A stretch of 64,000 bases of DNA from Xenorhabdus thuongxuanensis (GTDB taxonomy: Bacteria; Pseudomonadota; Gammaproteobacteria; Enterobacterales; Enterobacteriaceae): positions 1-64,000 of the forward strand of contig NZ_MKGR01000011.1 of NCBI RefSeq assembly GCF_001908095.1, written 5' to 3'. Position 1 is the stretch's first letter. Each line of letters opens with the position of its first letter. Below, piece by piece: positions 17,707-27,491 of the stretch. Both the position numbers and the translations under genes were made by a program. The notes under the pieces are model-generated. The model saw only the letters and a program-made list of their open reading frames with translations. It searched no databases and was not told the DNA's origin.

Positions 17707-18798
17707 ATGAACAATTTTATTAATTTCCATGTATTAATCTCCCATAGCCCGGCTTGCCTGAACCGTGATGATATGAACATGCAAAAAGACGCTATCTTTG
17801 GTGGCAAGCGTCGGGTGCGTATTTCCAGTCAAAGTCTTAAACGAGCAATGCGTAAAAGCGATTACTACATGCGATATCTAGGGGAGTCGAGTATTCGAAC
17901 TATTCAATTGGCTGAATTTAGAAATGTTTTACATGAACGTTTAGGAACACGCTTTGAAACAGCATTGATCGATCGTTCACTGACACTACTGGCTGGAGAA
18001 AAAATTGATGATTCGGAGGAAATTCTTGGGGGTGCCATATCTCCCTGGGTCGTAGGCGAAGTCGCCTGGTTCTGTGAACAGGTTGTTCAGGCAGATGCTG
18101 AAGGAGTGGATGACAAGAAACTGACAAAACAACTGAAACCAAACATTGCGGCTATGCGCGCTAATTTACAAAATGGCGTTGATCTGGCATTAAGTGGCCG
18201 TATGGCGACTAGCGGTATGATGAAGGAATTGGGTAAAGTGGATGGGGCGATGTCTATTGCACACGCCATCACTACCCATACTGTGGCATCGGATATTGAC
18301 TGGTTTTCTGCTGTTGATGATTTAAAAGATTTGGGATCTGCTCATTTGGGGACGCAGGAATTCTCTGCGGGGGTATTCTACCGTTATGCCAGCCTGAATT
18401 TTGCGCAATTACAGGAAAATCTCGGCGGTATTGAACGCAGCAAGGCGTTAGATATTGCTGCACATCTGGCGCATATGTTGGCGACGGAAACCCCGAATGC
18501 GAAACAACGTACATTCGCGGCATTTAATCCAGCAGATTTGGTCATCGTCAACTTTTCTGATGTACCCGTGTCTATGGCCAACGCTTTTGAAGCACCTGTC
18601 AAAGCAAAGCAGGATGGCTATCTCAAACCCTCTATTGACGCTTTCACAGATTATTGGAACCGTGTTGCCCAAGTTTATGGACTCACTGGACCAGCCGCAC
18701 AATTTTCTTTGCTGGATACAGAGCTTCCGAAAGGTGTTGTATCCAAATCAGGGTTAGAAGAGCTGAAAAACTGGATCCGTAATAACGGTGAGGGTTAA
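17707..18798 (+). CDS. casC: Cas7e backbone subunit (locus A)
   Basis: 363 aa, very close to E. coli K-12 Cas[56 protein letters not shown] and [17 protein letters not shown]. Six copies form the crRNA-binding backbone. Locus A as a whole is the K-12-type I-E variant, in contrast to locus B, whose Cas7 is much more divergent. Confidence 0.95.
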   Translation: MNNFINFHVLISHSPACLNRDDMNMQKDAIFGGKRRVRISSQSLKRAMRKSDYYMRYLGESSIRTIQLAEFRNVLHERLGTRFETALIDRSLTLLAGEKIDDSEEILGGAISPWVVGEVAWFCEQVVQADAEGVDDKKLTKQLKPNIAAMRANLQNGVDLALSGRMATSGMMKELGKVDGAMSIAHAITTHTVASDIDWFSAVDDLKDLGSAHLGTQEFSAGVFYRYASLNFAQLQENLGGIERSKALDIAAHLAHMLATETPNAKQRTFAAFNPADLVIVNFSDVPVSMANAFEAPVKAKQDGYLKPSIDAFTDYWNRVAQVYGLTGPAAQFSLLDTELPKGVVSKSGLEELKNWIRNNGEG

Positions 18799-18800
18799 AT

Positions 18801-19469
18801 ATGGCTTCTTATCTCATATTACGCCTTTCCGGCCCCATGCAGTTTTGGGGGCAACCCACATTTGAAGGTATACGTCCCACCGCTAATTTTCCCACTCGTA
18901 GTGGTTTACTAGGGTTGCTTGGAGCATGTCTTGGGATACGCCGAAATGATAAAGAATCACTTCAGGCCTTGTCTGACAGTGTACGTTTTGCAGTGCGCTG
19001 TGATGATCATAAATTGGACGAGGAGTTTGTGAGGTTGAGCAAAATTACGGATTATCACACCATTAAGGATGCCAGAGTTGATTACGTTAGTCTGAAAAGG
19101 CATGACATCATTCAAACTTGGCGTGAATATCTCTGTGATGCGCACTTTACCGTCGCAGTTTGGTGTTTACCTGATAGTCATTACCAGTTAGAAAGCTTAG
19201 TTGCTGCCGTTCAAAAGCCTTGGTTTACTCCTTATTTAGGGAGACGTAGTTGCCCGTTGAGTCATCCACTCTATTTGGGACAATGTGAGGCAGATAATCC
19301 CCGATTAGCATTAAATCAATTTGGTGATGGGGGAACGATTTATAGTGAAGAGGCAATCGATTCAAAAGGATATCCTTTACGCGCACGGGATGAGCCTATT
19401 GTTGCCTTGCCACGTCAGTTTTCGACGCATGATTGGTTTGTTATTCAGGGAGATTCGCCATGTTCTTAA
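18801..19469 (+). CDS. casD: Cas5e (locus A)
   Basis: 222 aa. It begins with the RAMP-type strand MASYLILRLSGPMQFWG, followed by the glycine-rich TRSGLLGLLGACLGIRR of Cas5e, and later PWFTPYLGRRSCPLSHPL. It caps the 5' handle of the crRNA. It overlaps cas6e by 10 bp. Confidence 0.93.
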   Translation: MASYLILRLSGPMQFWGQPTFEGIRPTANFPTRSGLLGLLGACLGIRRNDKESLQALSDSVRFAVRCDDHKLDEEFVRLSKITDYHTIKDARVDYVSLKRHDIIQTWREYLCDAHFTVAVWCLPDSHYQLESLVAAVQKPWFTPYLGRRSCPLSHPLYLGQCEADNPRLALNQFGDGGTIYSEEAIDSKGYPLRARDEPIVALPRQFSTHDWFVIQGDSPCS

Positions 19470-20059
19470 GCAAAGTTTGGATTGACTGGCGATGGGCAAA
19501 AGATCCCTATCAACTGCATCGGGCTTTGTGGCAACTTTTTCCTCATCGTCCTAATGATGCACGTGATTTTCTTTTTCGGATTGAGGCTCAGAGCTTTGGC
19601 CGAGGTGCGGAAGCTTTATTGCAATCAGTACAGGCACCTTCGTCAGCGCAAGCGGCTCAGGTTATCGTGAGTAAACCTATTCAGTGGTCTATTCCGGATG
19701 GTGCTAAGCTACGTTTTAAGTTACGGGCTAATCCGATTAAGACTATTAAAGACGGAGAACAGCGCCGTGATCGCAACGGTAAGATCAAAAGTTGCCGAGT
19801 ACCTCTCATTCATGAGGAGGAACAGTTGCAATGGTTATCACGCAAATTAGCAGGAGCGGCGCTGTTATCGACGGCTTGGGTAACACCGGAATCCTCCATC
19901 TATTTTTACAAAGATGATATTAGGGGGAAAATTCAGCCAGTATGCTTTGAAGGGCAAATCATCGTACAGGAAAATGAAGATTTTATTGCTCTTTTAAATC
20001 AAGGAATTGGACCGGCTAAAGCTATGGGTTGTGGTTTACTCTCTTTGTCTTTGAGTTAG
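19460..20059 (+). CDS. casE: Cas6e crRNA endoribonuclease (locus A)
   Basis: 199 aa. Catalytic H20 in the segment AKDPYQLHRALWQLFPHRP, as in E. coli CasE, and the C-terminal glycine-rich GIGPAKAMGCGLLSLS. It cuts the repeat hairpin to leave the 8-nt handle ATAAACCG. Start ATG 19460 with CAGGGAGA upstream. Last cas gene of the locus: no cas1 or cas2 follows, only the leader and array. Confidence 0.94.
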   Translation: MFLSKVWIDWRWAKDPYQLHRALWQLFPHRPNDARDFLFRIEAQSFGRGAEALLQSVQAPSSAQAAQVIVSKPIQWSIPDGAKLRFKLRANPIKTIKDGEQRRDRNGKIKSCRVPLIHEEEQLQWLSRKLAGAALLSTAWVTPESSIYFYKDDIRGKIQPVCFEGQIIVQENEDFIALLNQGIGPAKAMGCGLLSLSLS

Positions 20060-20249
20060 AAATGAGCCTCGTAGCATAAATTTTTCGTATAGGGAATTTC
20101 GGTAGATCGGAATGGTTTAAGTTTTATCTTTTTTAACGTTTTGAAAAATAAATATTTTTATATTTGATAAAATGCGATTTTTAAGTAAAAAACGTGGTAG
20201 AATTTTTTCTTTCAAAGAAATTTTTTAAAAACAAATAGATATGATTAGT
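20060..20249 (+). promoter_or_regulatory. CRISPR array A leader
   Basis: 190 bp of very AT-rich DNA between cas6e and the first repeat. The motif TGGTAGAATTTTTTCT (20195-20210) starts 55 bp before the first repeat. A near-copy starts exactly 55 bp before the first repeat of array B, and AAA/TTT tracts and GAT/AG before the repeat are also similar. These conserved elements would hold the transcription and Cas1-Cas2/IHF integration signals. Confidence 0.75.
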
Positions 20250-21989
20250 CTGTTCCCCGTGAGTACGGGGATAAACCGTGAATGGGCTAATTATTCTCAG
20301 TAGTTCAGAGCTGTTCCCCGTGAGTACGGGGATAAACCGTCCATTTTCCTTATCTAATCACAAATACATTACTGTTCCCCGTGAGTACGGGGATAAACCG
20401 GAGATTGCATGTACACTCCATGGAACCCCAATCCTGTTCCCCGTGAGTACGGGGATAAACCGATAGAGCTGACATTGTTTCAGGTTTTCCTGTACTGTTC
20501 CCCGTGAGTACGGGGATAAACCGATTTTTGCATCACGTAAGTATGCATTCTTCTGCTGTTCCCCGTGAGTACGGGGATAAACCGGTAGGATTGATTGTTG
20601 ACGAGTTCTTTGGTGCCTGTTCCCCGTGAGTACGGGGATAAACCGTTCAATAAAAATGTGTATTTTGTCCATCTTCACTGTTCCCCGTGAGTACGGGGAT
20701 AAACCGTGTCGAACTGCTGAACGGTGTCTTCACTGGCCCTGTTCCCCGTGAGTACGGGGATAAACCGCCAGTTTTTTTGCTATAGATTTTGGTATTTCAC
20801 TGTTCCCCGTGAGTACGGGGATAAACCGCCAGATAAGCAGCCGCGTTTATCCCATACTCTCTGTTCCCCGTGAGTACGGGGATAAACCGAACATTTCGGA
20901 ATGGGAGACCAAGTTTAACGGCTGTTCCCCGTGAGTACGGGGATAAACCGCTCTGGCAATCACGCATTGAGAACAACAAAGACTGTTCCCCGTGAGTACG
21001 GGGATAAACCGTTGAATAGCATGGGAGATGCAACCAATGACCACTGTTCCCCGTGAGTACGGGGATAAACCGCAGCGTATTGAGAAGCACAGTCACGAAA
21101 TTGGCCTGTTCCCCGTGAGTACGGGGATAAACCGAAACTTGCAATCGACATAAAAACTATAAACAGCTGTTCCCCGTGAGTACGGGGATAAACCGTATTT
21201 GAAGATACTCTATTTTTTAATCCTTTGCTGTTCCCCGTGAGTACGGGGATAAACCGCCCATAGGTTGGGACAAGATCTTACATCTGGGCTGTTCCCCGTG
21301 AGTACGGGGATAAACCGCAAAAAAATTAATACGGAACAAGAGCGTTTAACTGTTCCCCGTGAGTACGGGGATAAACCTCTGTCTGTACCATAAGTACAAT
21401 AATAATCCACCTGTTCCCCGTGAGTACGGGGATAAACCTCTGTCTGTACCATAAGTACAATAATAATCCACCTGTTCCCCGTGAGTACGGGGATAAACCG
21501 TAGTTTTCTAGTGCGCTATAGGCTTCTTTGTGCCTGTTCCCCGTGAGTACGGGGATAAACCGCCTATCATCAAGATTATGGTGATCCAGGCGGGCTGTTC
21601 CCCGTGAGTACGGGGATAAACCGGTCTCATGTGGCTACAACGCCGAATATCGTCACTGTTCCCCGTGAGTACGGGGATAAACCGCCTCAGCAGACGGCAA
21701 AGAGGCGGCGATCCTGCTGTTCCCCGTGAGTACGGGGATAAACCGCCCATGAATGGAAGTTTTAATGTTAGAATTGGCTGTTCCCCGTGAGTACGGGGAT
21801 AAACCGTTAGTTGGGGTTTCGCACGGTGCTATTTCGCACTGTTCCCCGTGAGTACGGGGATAAACCGATCACCGCCTCCGATGCCTGAGCTGCCCAAAAC
21901 TGTTCCCCGTGAGTACGGGGATAAATCGTCAGGTTCGAATCCACCGAGATCAACCCCATTCTGCTCCCCATGCATACGGAAATAAATAA
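20250..21989 (+). CRISPR. Type I-E CRISPR array A: 29 repeats, 28 spacers
   Basis: 29-nt repeats (5' CTGTTCCCCG, 3' GGGGATAAACCG, hairpin CCCCGT-GAGT-ACGGGG) with 32-33-nt spacers and a period of 61 nt. Transcribed on the plus strand. The last two repeats are variant (ATAAATCG at 21921-21928; then a badly degenerate terminal copy, 21961-21989), marking the trailer end. Repeats at 21350 and 21411 end in T instead of G, and the spacers after them are identical, a tandem unit duplication. Spacer 11 (20890-20921) overlaps a spacer of array B. Spacer 28 (21929-21960) contains a tRNA T-arm-like GGTTCGAATCC. Confidence 0.98.
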
Positions 21990-22421
21990 TAGTGTTCATC
22001 TCTATTTAATCTTTGCAACTTATTGATAATCTGTATCGCTATAAAAATATCGTTGAGTCGTTGAGGTATAAGGGAATAGCGAGTTTCCAGCATGATGGAA
22101 GGGATATGTTAGATCCTATTGAAAATAAGACAGATTAAAAATGGTTGAAAGCGTCCTATAGTAAACTATTTCCATTCGGTAAAATTCGGAGCAAAATAGG
22201 GTACATTGTTATCATTCATAAAATAGTAATAAAAAATGACATATTGTCATTGTTTCAGCTTTCAATTTGGGCTTACTGCGTTTATGATGCGCGCTTCGTA
22301 TTTTCAACCGGCGCCACTGGCTTTGAGCTTTAGCGGAGAAATGATGCCTCCTGCTAGCTAACACAGTCTTTTCCCGTGGCGGTTCTATCTGCATTATTCA
22401 AAGGGATAGATGATAGCATAA
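21990..22421. other. Intergenic stretch between array A and potA
   Basis: About 430 bp, AT-rich in its first two thirds. No ORF with recognisable homology and no convincing hairpin terminator. The last ~120 bp presumably holds the potA promoter, but I cannot single out a good -35/-10 pair. Confidence 0.6.
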
Positions 22422-23537
22422 ATGACTGAGAACACCTCTCTGACACCACTCGTTGAATTGAAAGCCTTGAGTAAGGGCTTCGACGGTAAACAAGTTATTT
22501 CACAGCTCGATCTGACAATCAATGATGGCGAGTTCCTGACCATTCTTGGGCCATCCGGTTGTGGCAAAACCACAGTACTTCGTCTGATTGCAGGGCTAGA
22601 AGATGCAGACAGCGGCAAAATTTTATTGGAAGGGCAGGATATTACCGATATCCCCGCCGAACACCGTCATGTTAATACGGTTTTCCAAAGTTATGCCCTA
22701 TTCCCTCACATGACTGTATTTGAAAATGTTGCTTTTGGGCTTCGGATGCAGAAAACACCGGAAAAAGAGATTGCTCCGCGTGTTGAGGAAGCATTGCGTA
22801 TGGTTCAGCTTGAAGAGTTTGCCCAGCGTAAACCTACCCAGCTTTCCGGCGGCCAACAGCAACGTGTGGCGATTGCCCGTGCGGTTGTCAATAAACCGAA
22901 AGTTTTGTTGCTGGATGAATCTCTGTCTGCACTCGACTACAAGTTGCGTAAGCAGATGCAAAATGAGCTAAAGGCGCTCCAGCGTAAGCTCGGCATCACC
23001 TTTATCTTCGTGACCCACGATCAGGAAGAAGCTCTGGTCATGTCAGACCGCATCGTGGTTATGCGTGACGGGCGCATTGAACAGGATGGCTCTCCGCGTG
23101 AGATTTACGAAGAGCCGAAAAACCTGTTTGTTGCCCGCTTTATCGGCGAAATCAATATCTTTGATGCTGAAGTGCTCTATCGTATTGATGAGCAGCGGAT
23201 ACGCGCCAATGTCGAAGGCCACGAATGTGATATTTTCACGTCGTTGCCAGTGATGGTAGGGCAAACGTTGAAAGTATTGCTGCGCCCGGAAGACCTGCGC
23301 GTGGAAGAGATCAACAACGGTGAACAGGTATCGGGTCTGATTGGTTATGTTCGTGAGCGTAACTACAAGGGGATGACATTGGATTCCGTGGTCGAAATGG
23401 AAAATGGCAAGATGGTCATGGTGAGCGAATTCTTCAACGAAGACGATCCTGATGTTGACCATTCCCTGAACCAGAAGATTGCCGTTACTTGGGTAGAAAG
23501 CTGGGAGGTTGTGCTGGTCGATGAAGAAGACGCGTAA
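22422..23537 (+). CDS. potA: Spermidine/putrescine ABC transporter ATP-binding protein
   Basis: 371 aa. Walker [10 protein letters not shown] (residues ~43-51), Q-loop, signature [14 protein letters not shown], Walker [13 protein letters not shown] (Ser in place of the usual Pro after DE, as in PotA) and H-loop THDQEEA, then a C-terminal TOBE regulatory domain. Energises polyamine import with PotB, PotC and PotD. Overlaps potB by 17 bp. Confidence 0.95.
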   Translation: MTENTSLTPLVELKALSKGFDGKQVISQLDLTINDGEFLTILGPSGCGKTTVLRLIAGLEDADSGKILLEGQDITDIPAEHRHVNTVFQSYALFPHMTVFENVAFGLRMQKTPEKEIAPRVEEALRMVQLEEFAQRKPTQLSGGQQQRVAIARAVVNKPKVLLLDESLSALDYKLRKQMQNELKALQRKLGITFIFVTHDQEEALVMSDRIVVMRDGRIEQDGSPREIYEEPKNLFVARFIGEINIFDAEVLYRIDEQRIRANVEGHECDIFTSLPVMVGQTLKVLLRPEDLRVEEINNGEQVSGLIGYVRERNYKGMTLDSVVEMENGKMVMVSEFFNEDDPDVDHSLNQKIAVTWVESWEVVLVDEEDA

Positions 23538-24381
23538 ACTATTCCAGAATATCGTCATTACGGGCATCGTATCTTGGCTGATGCTGTTCGTCTTTTTGCC
23601 GAACCTGATGATCATCGGAACCAGCTTCCTGACCCGTGATGATGCCAATTTAGTGCAGATGATATTCTCGCTGGATAACTATAGCCGATTGTTCGATCCG
23701 CTATATGCCGAGGTGCTGCTGCATTCACTGAATATGGCGATTGTAGCGACGCTCTGTTGTCTGGTGATTGGCTATCCATTCGCTTTTTTCTTGGCTCGTA
23801 TGTCGAAGAAACTGCGTCCTCTGATGCTATTCCTGTTAATCGTACCGTTTTGGACGAACTCGTTAATCCGTATTTATGGTTTAAAGATGTTCCTCAGTAC
23901 CCGCGGATATTTGAATGATTTTTTGATGTGGGTGGGGATTATCGATAAACCGTTGCGCATCATGTATACCCCTGAGGCGGTTATACTGGGTTTGGTTTAC
24001 ATCTTGCTGCCGTTTATGGTGATGCCGCTCTATTCCAGTATTGAGAAGCTGGATAAATCTTGTCTGGAAGCGGCGCGCGATTTGGGGGCGGGGAAATTGC
24101 AAACCTTTATCCGCATCATTGTGCCACTGACCATGCCGGGCATTATCGCTGGTTGTTTACTGGTATTGCTGCCAGCGATGGGGCTGTTCTACGTGGCTGA
24201 CTTGATGGGTGGGGCAAAGAACCTGCTGATCGGTAACGTGATTAAGAGCCAATTTCTCAACATCCGTGACTGGCCGTTTGGCGCGGCGACCAGCATCTGC
24301 TTAACGTTGGTAATGGGGCTGATGTTATTGGTTTATTATCGTGCGGCTAAGCTACTGAACAAAAAGGTGGAGCTGGAATGA
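23521..24381 (+). CDS. potB: Spermidine/putrescine ABC transporter permease PotB
   Basis: 286 aa with six membrane spans. It includes DNLMGG-like conserved segments ([20 protein letters not shown]) and the EAA loop [20 protein letters not shown], which contacts PotA. ATG 23521 is preferred ([10 protein letters not shown]...); a TTG four codons upstream is less likely. Overlaps potC by 4 bp. Confidence 0.94.
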   Translation: MKKTRKLFQNIVITGIVSWLMLFVFLPNLMIIGTSFLTRDDANLVQMIFSLDNYSRLFDPLYAEVLLHSLNMAIVATLCCLVIGYPFAFFLARMSKKLRPLMLFLLIVPFWTNSLIRIYGLKMFLSTRGYLNDFLMWVGIIDKPLRIMYTPEAVILGLVYILLPFMVMPLYSSIEKLDKSCLEAARDLGAGKLQTFIRIIVPLTMPGIIAGCLLVLLPAMGLFYVADLMGGAKNLLIGNVIKSQFLNIRDWPFGAATSICLTLVMGLMLLVYYRAAKLLNKKVELE

Positions 24382-25157
24382 TCGGACGCCTGTTGCGCGG
24401 TGGCTTCATGACCATCGTTTATGCTTACCTGTATATCCCGATTATTATCCTGTTGGTAAGCTCGTTTAACCAATCACGCTTTGGCATTCGCTGGCAGGGT
24501 TTTACCACCGAATGGTATAGCCTGCTATTCACCAATGATAGCCTGCTCCAAGCGGCAGGCCATTCCCTGACGATGGCGGTAACTTCCGCCACGTTTGCCA
24601 CCTTAATTGGCTCCCTGACGGCGGTCGCCTTGTATCGTTACTCATTCCGTGGCAAAAAGTTTGTTGGCGGTATGCTGTTTGTCGTGATGATGTCGCCAGA
24701 TATTGTGATGGCGATTTCATTGCTGGTGCTGTTTATGCTGCTTGGTGTCTCATTGGGATTCTGGTCACTACTATTTTCGCATATCACCTTTTGTTTGCCA
24801 TTTGTGGTGATAACGGTTTACTCCCGCCTGAAAGACTTCGATGTCAAAATGCTGGAAGCAGCGCGTGATTTGGGGGCTGGTGAATTAACTATCCTGCGGA
24901 AAATCATCCTGCCGCTGGCGATGCCGGCGGTTATGGCCGGTTGGTTACTGAGTTTTACCCTATCGATGGATGATGTGGTTGTTTCTTCATTCGTGACAGG
25001 GCCAAGCTATGAAATCTTGCCACTTAAGATCTATTCCATGGTAAAAGTGGGAATTTCGCCGGAAGTGAACGCATTGGCAACGATTTTATTAGTTATGTCG
25101 TTAGTTTTGGTGATGATTAGCCAATTTGTGATGCGTGATCGCACAGGTAAGTCTTAA
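24378..25157 (+). CDS. potC: Spermidine/putrescine ABC transporter permease PotC
   Basis: 259 aa with six membrane spans. EAA loop [20 protein letters not shown] and the C-terminal DDVVVSSFVTGPSYEILPLK of PotC. Partner of PotB in the membrane channel. Confidence 0.94.
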   Translation: MIGRLLRGGFMTIVYAYLYIPIIILLVSSFNQSRFGIRWQGFTTEWYSLLFTNDSLLQAAGHSLTMAVTSATFATLIGSLTAVALYRYSFRGKKFVGGMLFVVMMSPDIVMAISLLVLFMLLGVSLGFWSLLFSHITFCLPFVVITVYSRLKDFDVKMLEAARDLGAGELTILRKIILPLAMPAVMAGWLLSFTLSMDDVVVSSFVTGPSYEILPLKIYSMVKVGISPEVNALATILLVMSLVLVMISQFVMRDRTGKS

Positions 25158-25166
25158 TCTTCTTTT

Positions 25167-25196
25167 AAGCGTGGTTGTGGGTTGGCCACGCTTTTA
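25167..25196 (+). terminator. Intrinsic terminator after potC
   Basis: 8-bp stem AAGCGTGG/CCACGCTT followed by TTATTT, 10 bp beyond the potC stop. It implies that potD is transcribed at least partly from its own promoter. Confidence 0.75.
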
Positions 25197-25288
25197 TTTC
25201 AGAATTTCTTTCATATACACCGATTCAGCAAGAAATAAGTCGCTTTACCCCATTAAATGTCACTTTTATAATAGCCCCCTTTTCGGGG

Positions 25289-25309
25289 ATAGGTTCACGC
25301 CGAACCTAT
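25289..25309. promoter_or_regulatory. Palindrome in the potD promoter region
   Basis: Perfect 8-bp inverted repeat ATAGGTTC-ACGCC-GAACCTAT, overlapping a -10-like TATATATGATACT at 25306-25318. It could be an operator or a 5'-UTR hairpin for potD. Confidence 0.45.
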
Positions 25310-25348
25310 ATATGATACTAACGCACCAACTACGAGGGGAAACACGAC

Positions 25349-26413
25349 ATGAAAAACAACATGAAAAAGTGGTTCTGTCTGTTAGCCGCTGGGATGATGG
25401 CATTAAGCATTGGTTCGGTGAATGCCGCTGCCGCTGATGATGGCAAGACGCTGTATTTCTACAACTGGACTGAATACGTTCCGCCTGGTTTGCTTAACCA
25501 GTTCACTAAAGAAACTGGGATTAAGGTGATTTATTCCACCTATGAATCCAACGAGAGCATGTACACCAAGCTGAAAACCTATAAAGACGGCGCTTATGAT
25601 TTAGTAGTTCCATCCACTTACTTTGTCTCAAAGATGAGTAAGGAAGGGATGTTGCAAAAAATCGATACCAGTAAATTGAACAACTTCCATAACCTTGATC
25701 CTAACCTGCTCCATAAGTCTTTTGACCCGAATAACGATTACTCTATCCCTTATATTTGGGGTGCCACGGCGATTGGCGTCAATAAAGATAATATTGATCC
25801 CAAGTCCCTCTCTTCTTGGGCTGATCTTTGGAAACCAGAGTACAAAAGTAGCTTAGTACTGACTGATGATGCACGTGAAGTCTTCCAGATGGCGTTGCTG
25901 AAATTAGGGTATTCCGGTAATACCACTGATCCGAAAGAGATTGAGGCCGCTTATCAGGAACTGAGAAAACTGATGCCCAATGTACTGGCATTTAACTCTG
26001 ACAACCCAGCCAACCCATTTATGGAAGGTGAGGCGGATATCGGTATGATGTGGAACGGCTCTGCTTATGTTGCGCGTCAGGCGGGTACACCGGTTGAGAT
26101 TATTTGGCCGAAAGAGGGTGGAATTTTCTGGATGGATAGCCTGGCTATACCAGCGAATGCCAAGAATGTCGATGGCGCGATGGAATTGATCGATTTCTTG
26201 TTGCGTCCCGAAATTGCGGCGCAGGTTGCCAAGAAAATTGGTTACCCAACGCCGAATATGGAAGCGAAAAAATTACTGCCAAAATCTATGACAGAGGACA
26301 AGACCCTGTACCCAGATGAAGCTGTGATCAAAAAAGGCGAATGGCAGAGCGATGTTGGCAATGCCAATATCCTGTACGAAGAGTACTTCCAAAAATTGAA
26401 AGCAAGTCAGTGA
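25349..26413 (+). CDS. potD: Spermidine/putrescine-binding periplasmic protein
   Basis: 354 aa. Signal peptide to about residue 27 (MKKWFCLLAAGMMALS...NAAA), then the PotD fold: TLYFYNWTEYVPPGLLNQF, YDLVVPSTYFVSKMSKEGM and IGMMWNGSAYVARQAGTPVE, with Trp/Asp/Glu residues of the polyamine-binding site. GAGGGGA stands about 9 nt before the ATG. Ends the pot locus and is followed by a terminator. Confidence 0.94.
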   Translation: MKNNMKKWFCLLAAGMMALSIGSVNAAAADDGKTLYFYNWTEYVPPGLLNQFTKETGIKVIYSTYESNESMYTKLKTYKDGAYDLVVPSTYFVSKMSKEGMLQKIDTSKLNNFHNLDPNLLHKSFDPNNDYSIPYIWGATAIGVNKDNIDPKSLSSWADLWKPEYKSSLVLTDDAREVFQMALLKLGYSGNTTDPKEIEAAYQELRKLMPNVLAFNSDNPANPFMEGEADIGMMWNGSAYVARQAGTPVEIIWPKEGGIFWMDSLAIPANAKNVDGAMELIDFLLRPEIAAQVAKKIGYPTPNMEAKKLLPKSMTEDKTLYPDEAVIKKGEWQSDVGNANILYEEYFQKLKASQ

Positions 26414-26435
26414 TCTGAAATCCAAATTGAATTAC

Positions 26436-26463
26436 TGGGGGAGCTTTGGCTTCCCCTTTTTTA
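26436..26463 (+). terminator. Intrinsic terminator after potD
   Basis: GC-rich hairpin (GGGGGAGC TTT GGCTTCCCC) followed by TTTTTT. Confidence 0.85.
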
Positions 26464-26518
26464 ATGATCAATAAGGTTTCGCCAAAAATATTAAAGGTTG
26501 GATTCAGTCAGAATCCGG

Positions 26519-26625
26519 CTAATACCAATTTTCCAACAGTGTGACCGTTTTCGAGTATCTGATGTGCTGCACGCAGATTCTCAGCATTGATTTTGCCAAC
26601 GACTTGCGTGGCTGTGGATATATCG
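26519..26625 (-). pseudogene. 3' fragment of a zinc-type alcohol dehydrogenase/quinone oxidoreductase gene
   Basis: The minus strand translates to about 35 residues ending at a stop: DISTATQVVGKINAENL...AHQILENGHTVGKLVL. That is the typical C-terminus of MDR-family oxidoreductases. Everything upstream (above 26625) is lost, so this is the cut edge of an ordinary chromosomal gene at the left border of the adhesin island. Confidence 0.7.
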
Positions 26626-26818
26626 CTCCGCGACATTTTTAGACAGTTGACAGTGTCGTAGCCCTTTAATTTTTAAACTAAAACGTTTTAGTTTTAATTG
26701 AGTATATGAACGGATTTTGGTTGAGTCAATACTGACAGTATTATCTGTATATGTCCTTTGGCAATAGTAACAAAAGGTCTGGCGGTTAAGAACGATTAAA
26801 TACCTCCGAACAGAGGCT

Positions 26819-26852
26819 CCTTATTCAGAAGAATAATCTCGGTATTTTTATT
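26819..26852 (+). repeat. 34-bp direct repeat, left copy
   Basis: Contains CCTTATTCAGAAGAATAA then TCTCGGTATTTTTATT. An exact copy in the same orientation is at 36323-36356. The two enclose the AT-rich island. The stretch 26626-27039 around it shows no gene. Confidence 0.8.
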
Positions 26853-27039
26853 CTTCCATATGAAAGGTTGAATCTCCAGCAGGGTATTTTTTCCTCCCGT
26901 GCTATATTGCTTGGGAACTAATCCTGTTGATGCGGCAAGATCACGACTTTTGGCATATTATCGGCCATCTCCCAATTGTGAAGAAAGTAAAATACAGTGG
27001 CGCTTTGGCGTATGCGGATACGAGAACGGTTCAGGTTAG

Positions 27040-27349
27040 GTAAAAAGCGGGACGAAAAGCGCGTGATGCACACTGCGAAGTTCGTTATGCGGCTGTGACC
27101 GTAAAAATCCCTGCAAATAAAATCGGTGACTCTGTCCCGTTGTACTCTGTCGGTTGTCAAGAAACGGGAAATCATGACGGCTTGAGCTGGCACATTCTGA
27201 CCTCAGAGCCAGTGAAAACAAAAGAAGATGCCAAGTGTATTCTCGATTACTACGAAAAACGTTGGCTGATTGAAGAATTTCACAAAGCGCCTCCTTGAGG
27301 GTTACTTGCTTGCACAGTCTCTTGAGCTATAGATGTGATCAAGAGACAG
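27040..27349 (+). mobile_element. 3' remnant of a second IS4/IS50-like element
   Basis: Broken C-terminal half of a Tn5-type transposase: VKIPANKIGDSVPLYSVGCQ and WHILTSEPVKTKEDAKCILD, then YYEKRWLIEEFHK with the conserved Y-R-W-IEEFHK region around the catalytic Glu. It ends in an inside-end-like terminus (27331-27349, complement CTGTCTCTTGATCACATCT). The 5' half is missing. Related to, but diverged from, the element at 1372-2349. Confidence 0.75.
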
Positions 27350-27354
27350 CGACA

Positions 27355-27491
27355 TTAGCGCCCTCAGAAATCATGAGAAGATTGAAGGGAAGGACAGCGA
27401 GTAAATTGTTTGAAGAGTTTTCGCATCGTTCAGCCGATGCGTATCCGGACTTTCAATCCGTTAATCACCCACCGACTTGAGTCGGTGGGTG
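27355..27491 (+). mobile_element. IS200-type tnpA fragment with terminal hairpin
   Basis: Abuts the IS4 end. The frame reads APSEIMRRLKGRTASKLFEE, the well-known TnpA (Y1 transposase) segment, then jumps to a C-terminal-looking tail (YPDFQSVNHPPT, stop at 27478-27480). Most of the gene, including the catalytic tyrosine region, is deleted. A perfect 11-bp hairpin CACCCACCGAC/GTCGGTGGGTG (27466-27491) at the 3' end is the kind of subterminal hairpin used by IS200/IS605 transposases. Confidence 0.7.

Noticed and set aside
20278-21750. Many small ORFs reading through array A with repeated VYPRTHGEQ/GLSPYSRGT peptides
   Set aside because: They are translations of the CRISPR repeats in shifting frames, not proteins; the same holds for 55108-55773 in array B.
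23043-23648. 201-codon minus-strand ORF over potA/potB
   Set aside because: Antisense shadow of two strongly conserved genes.
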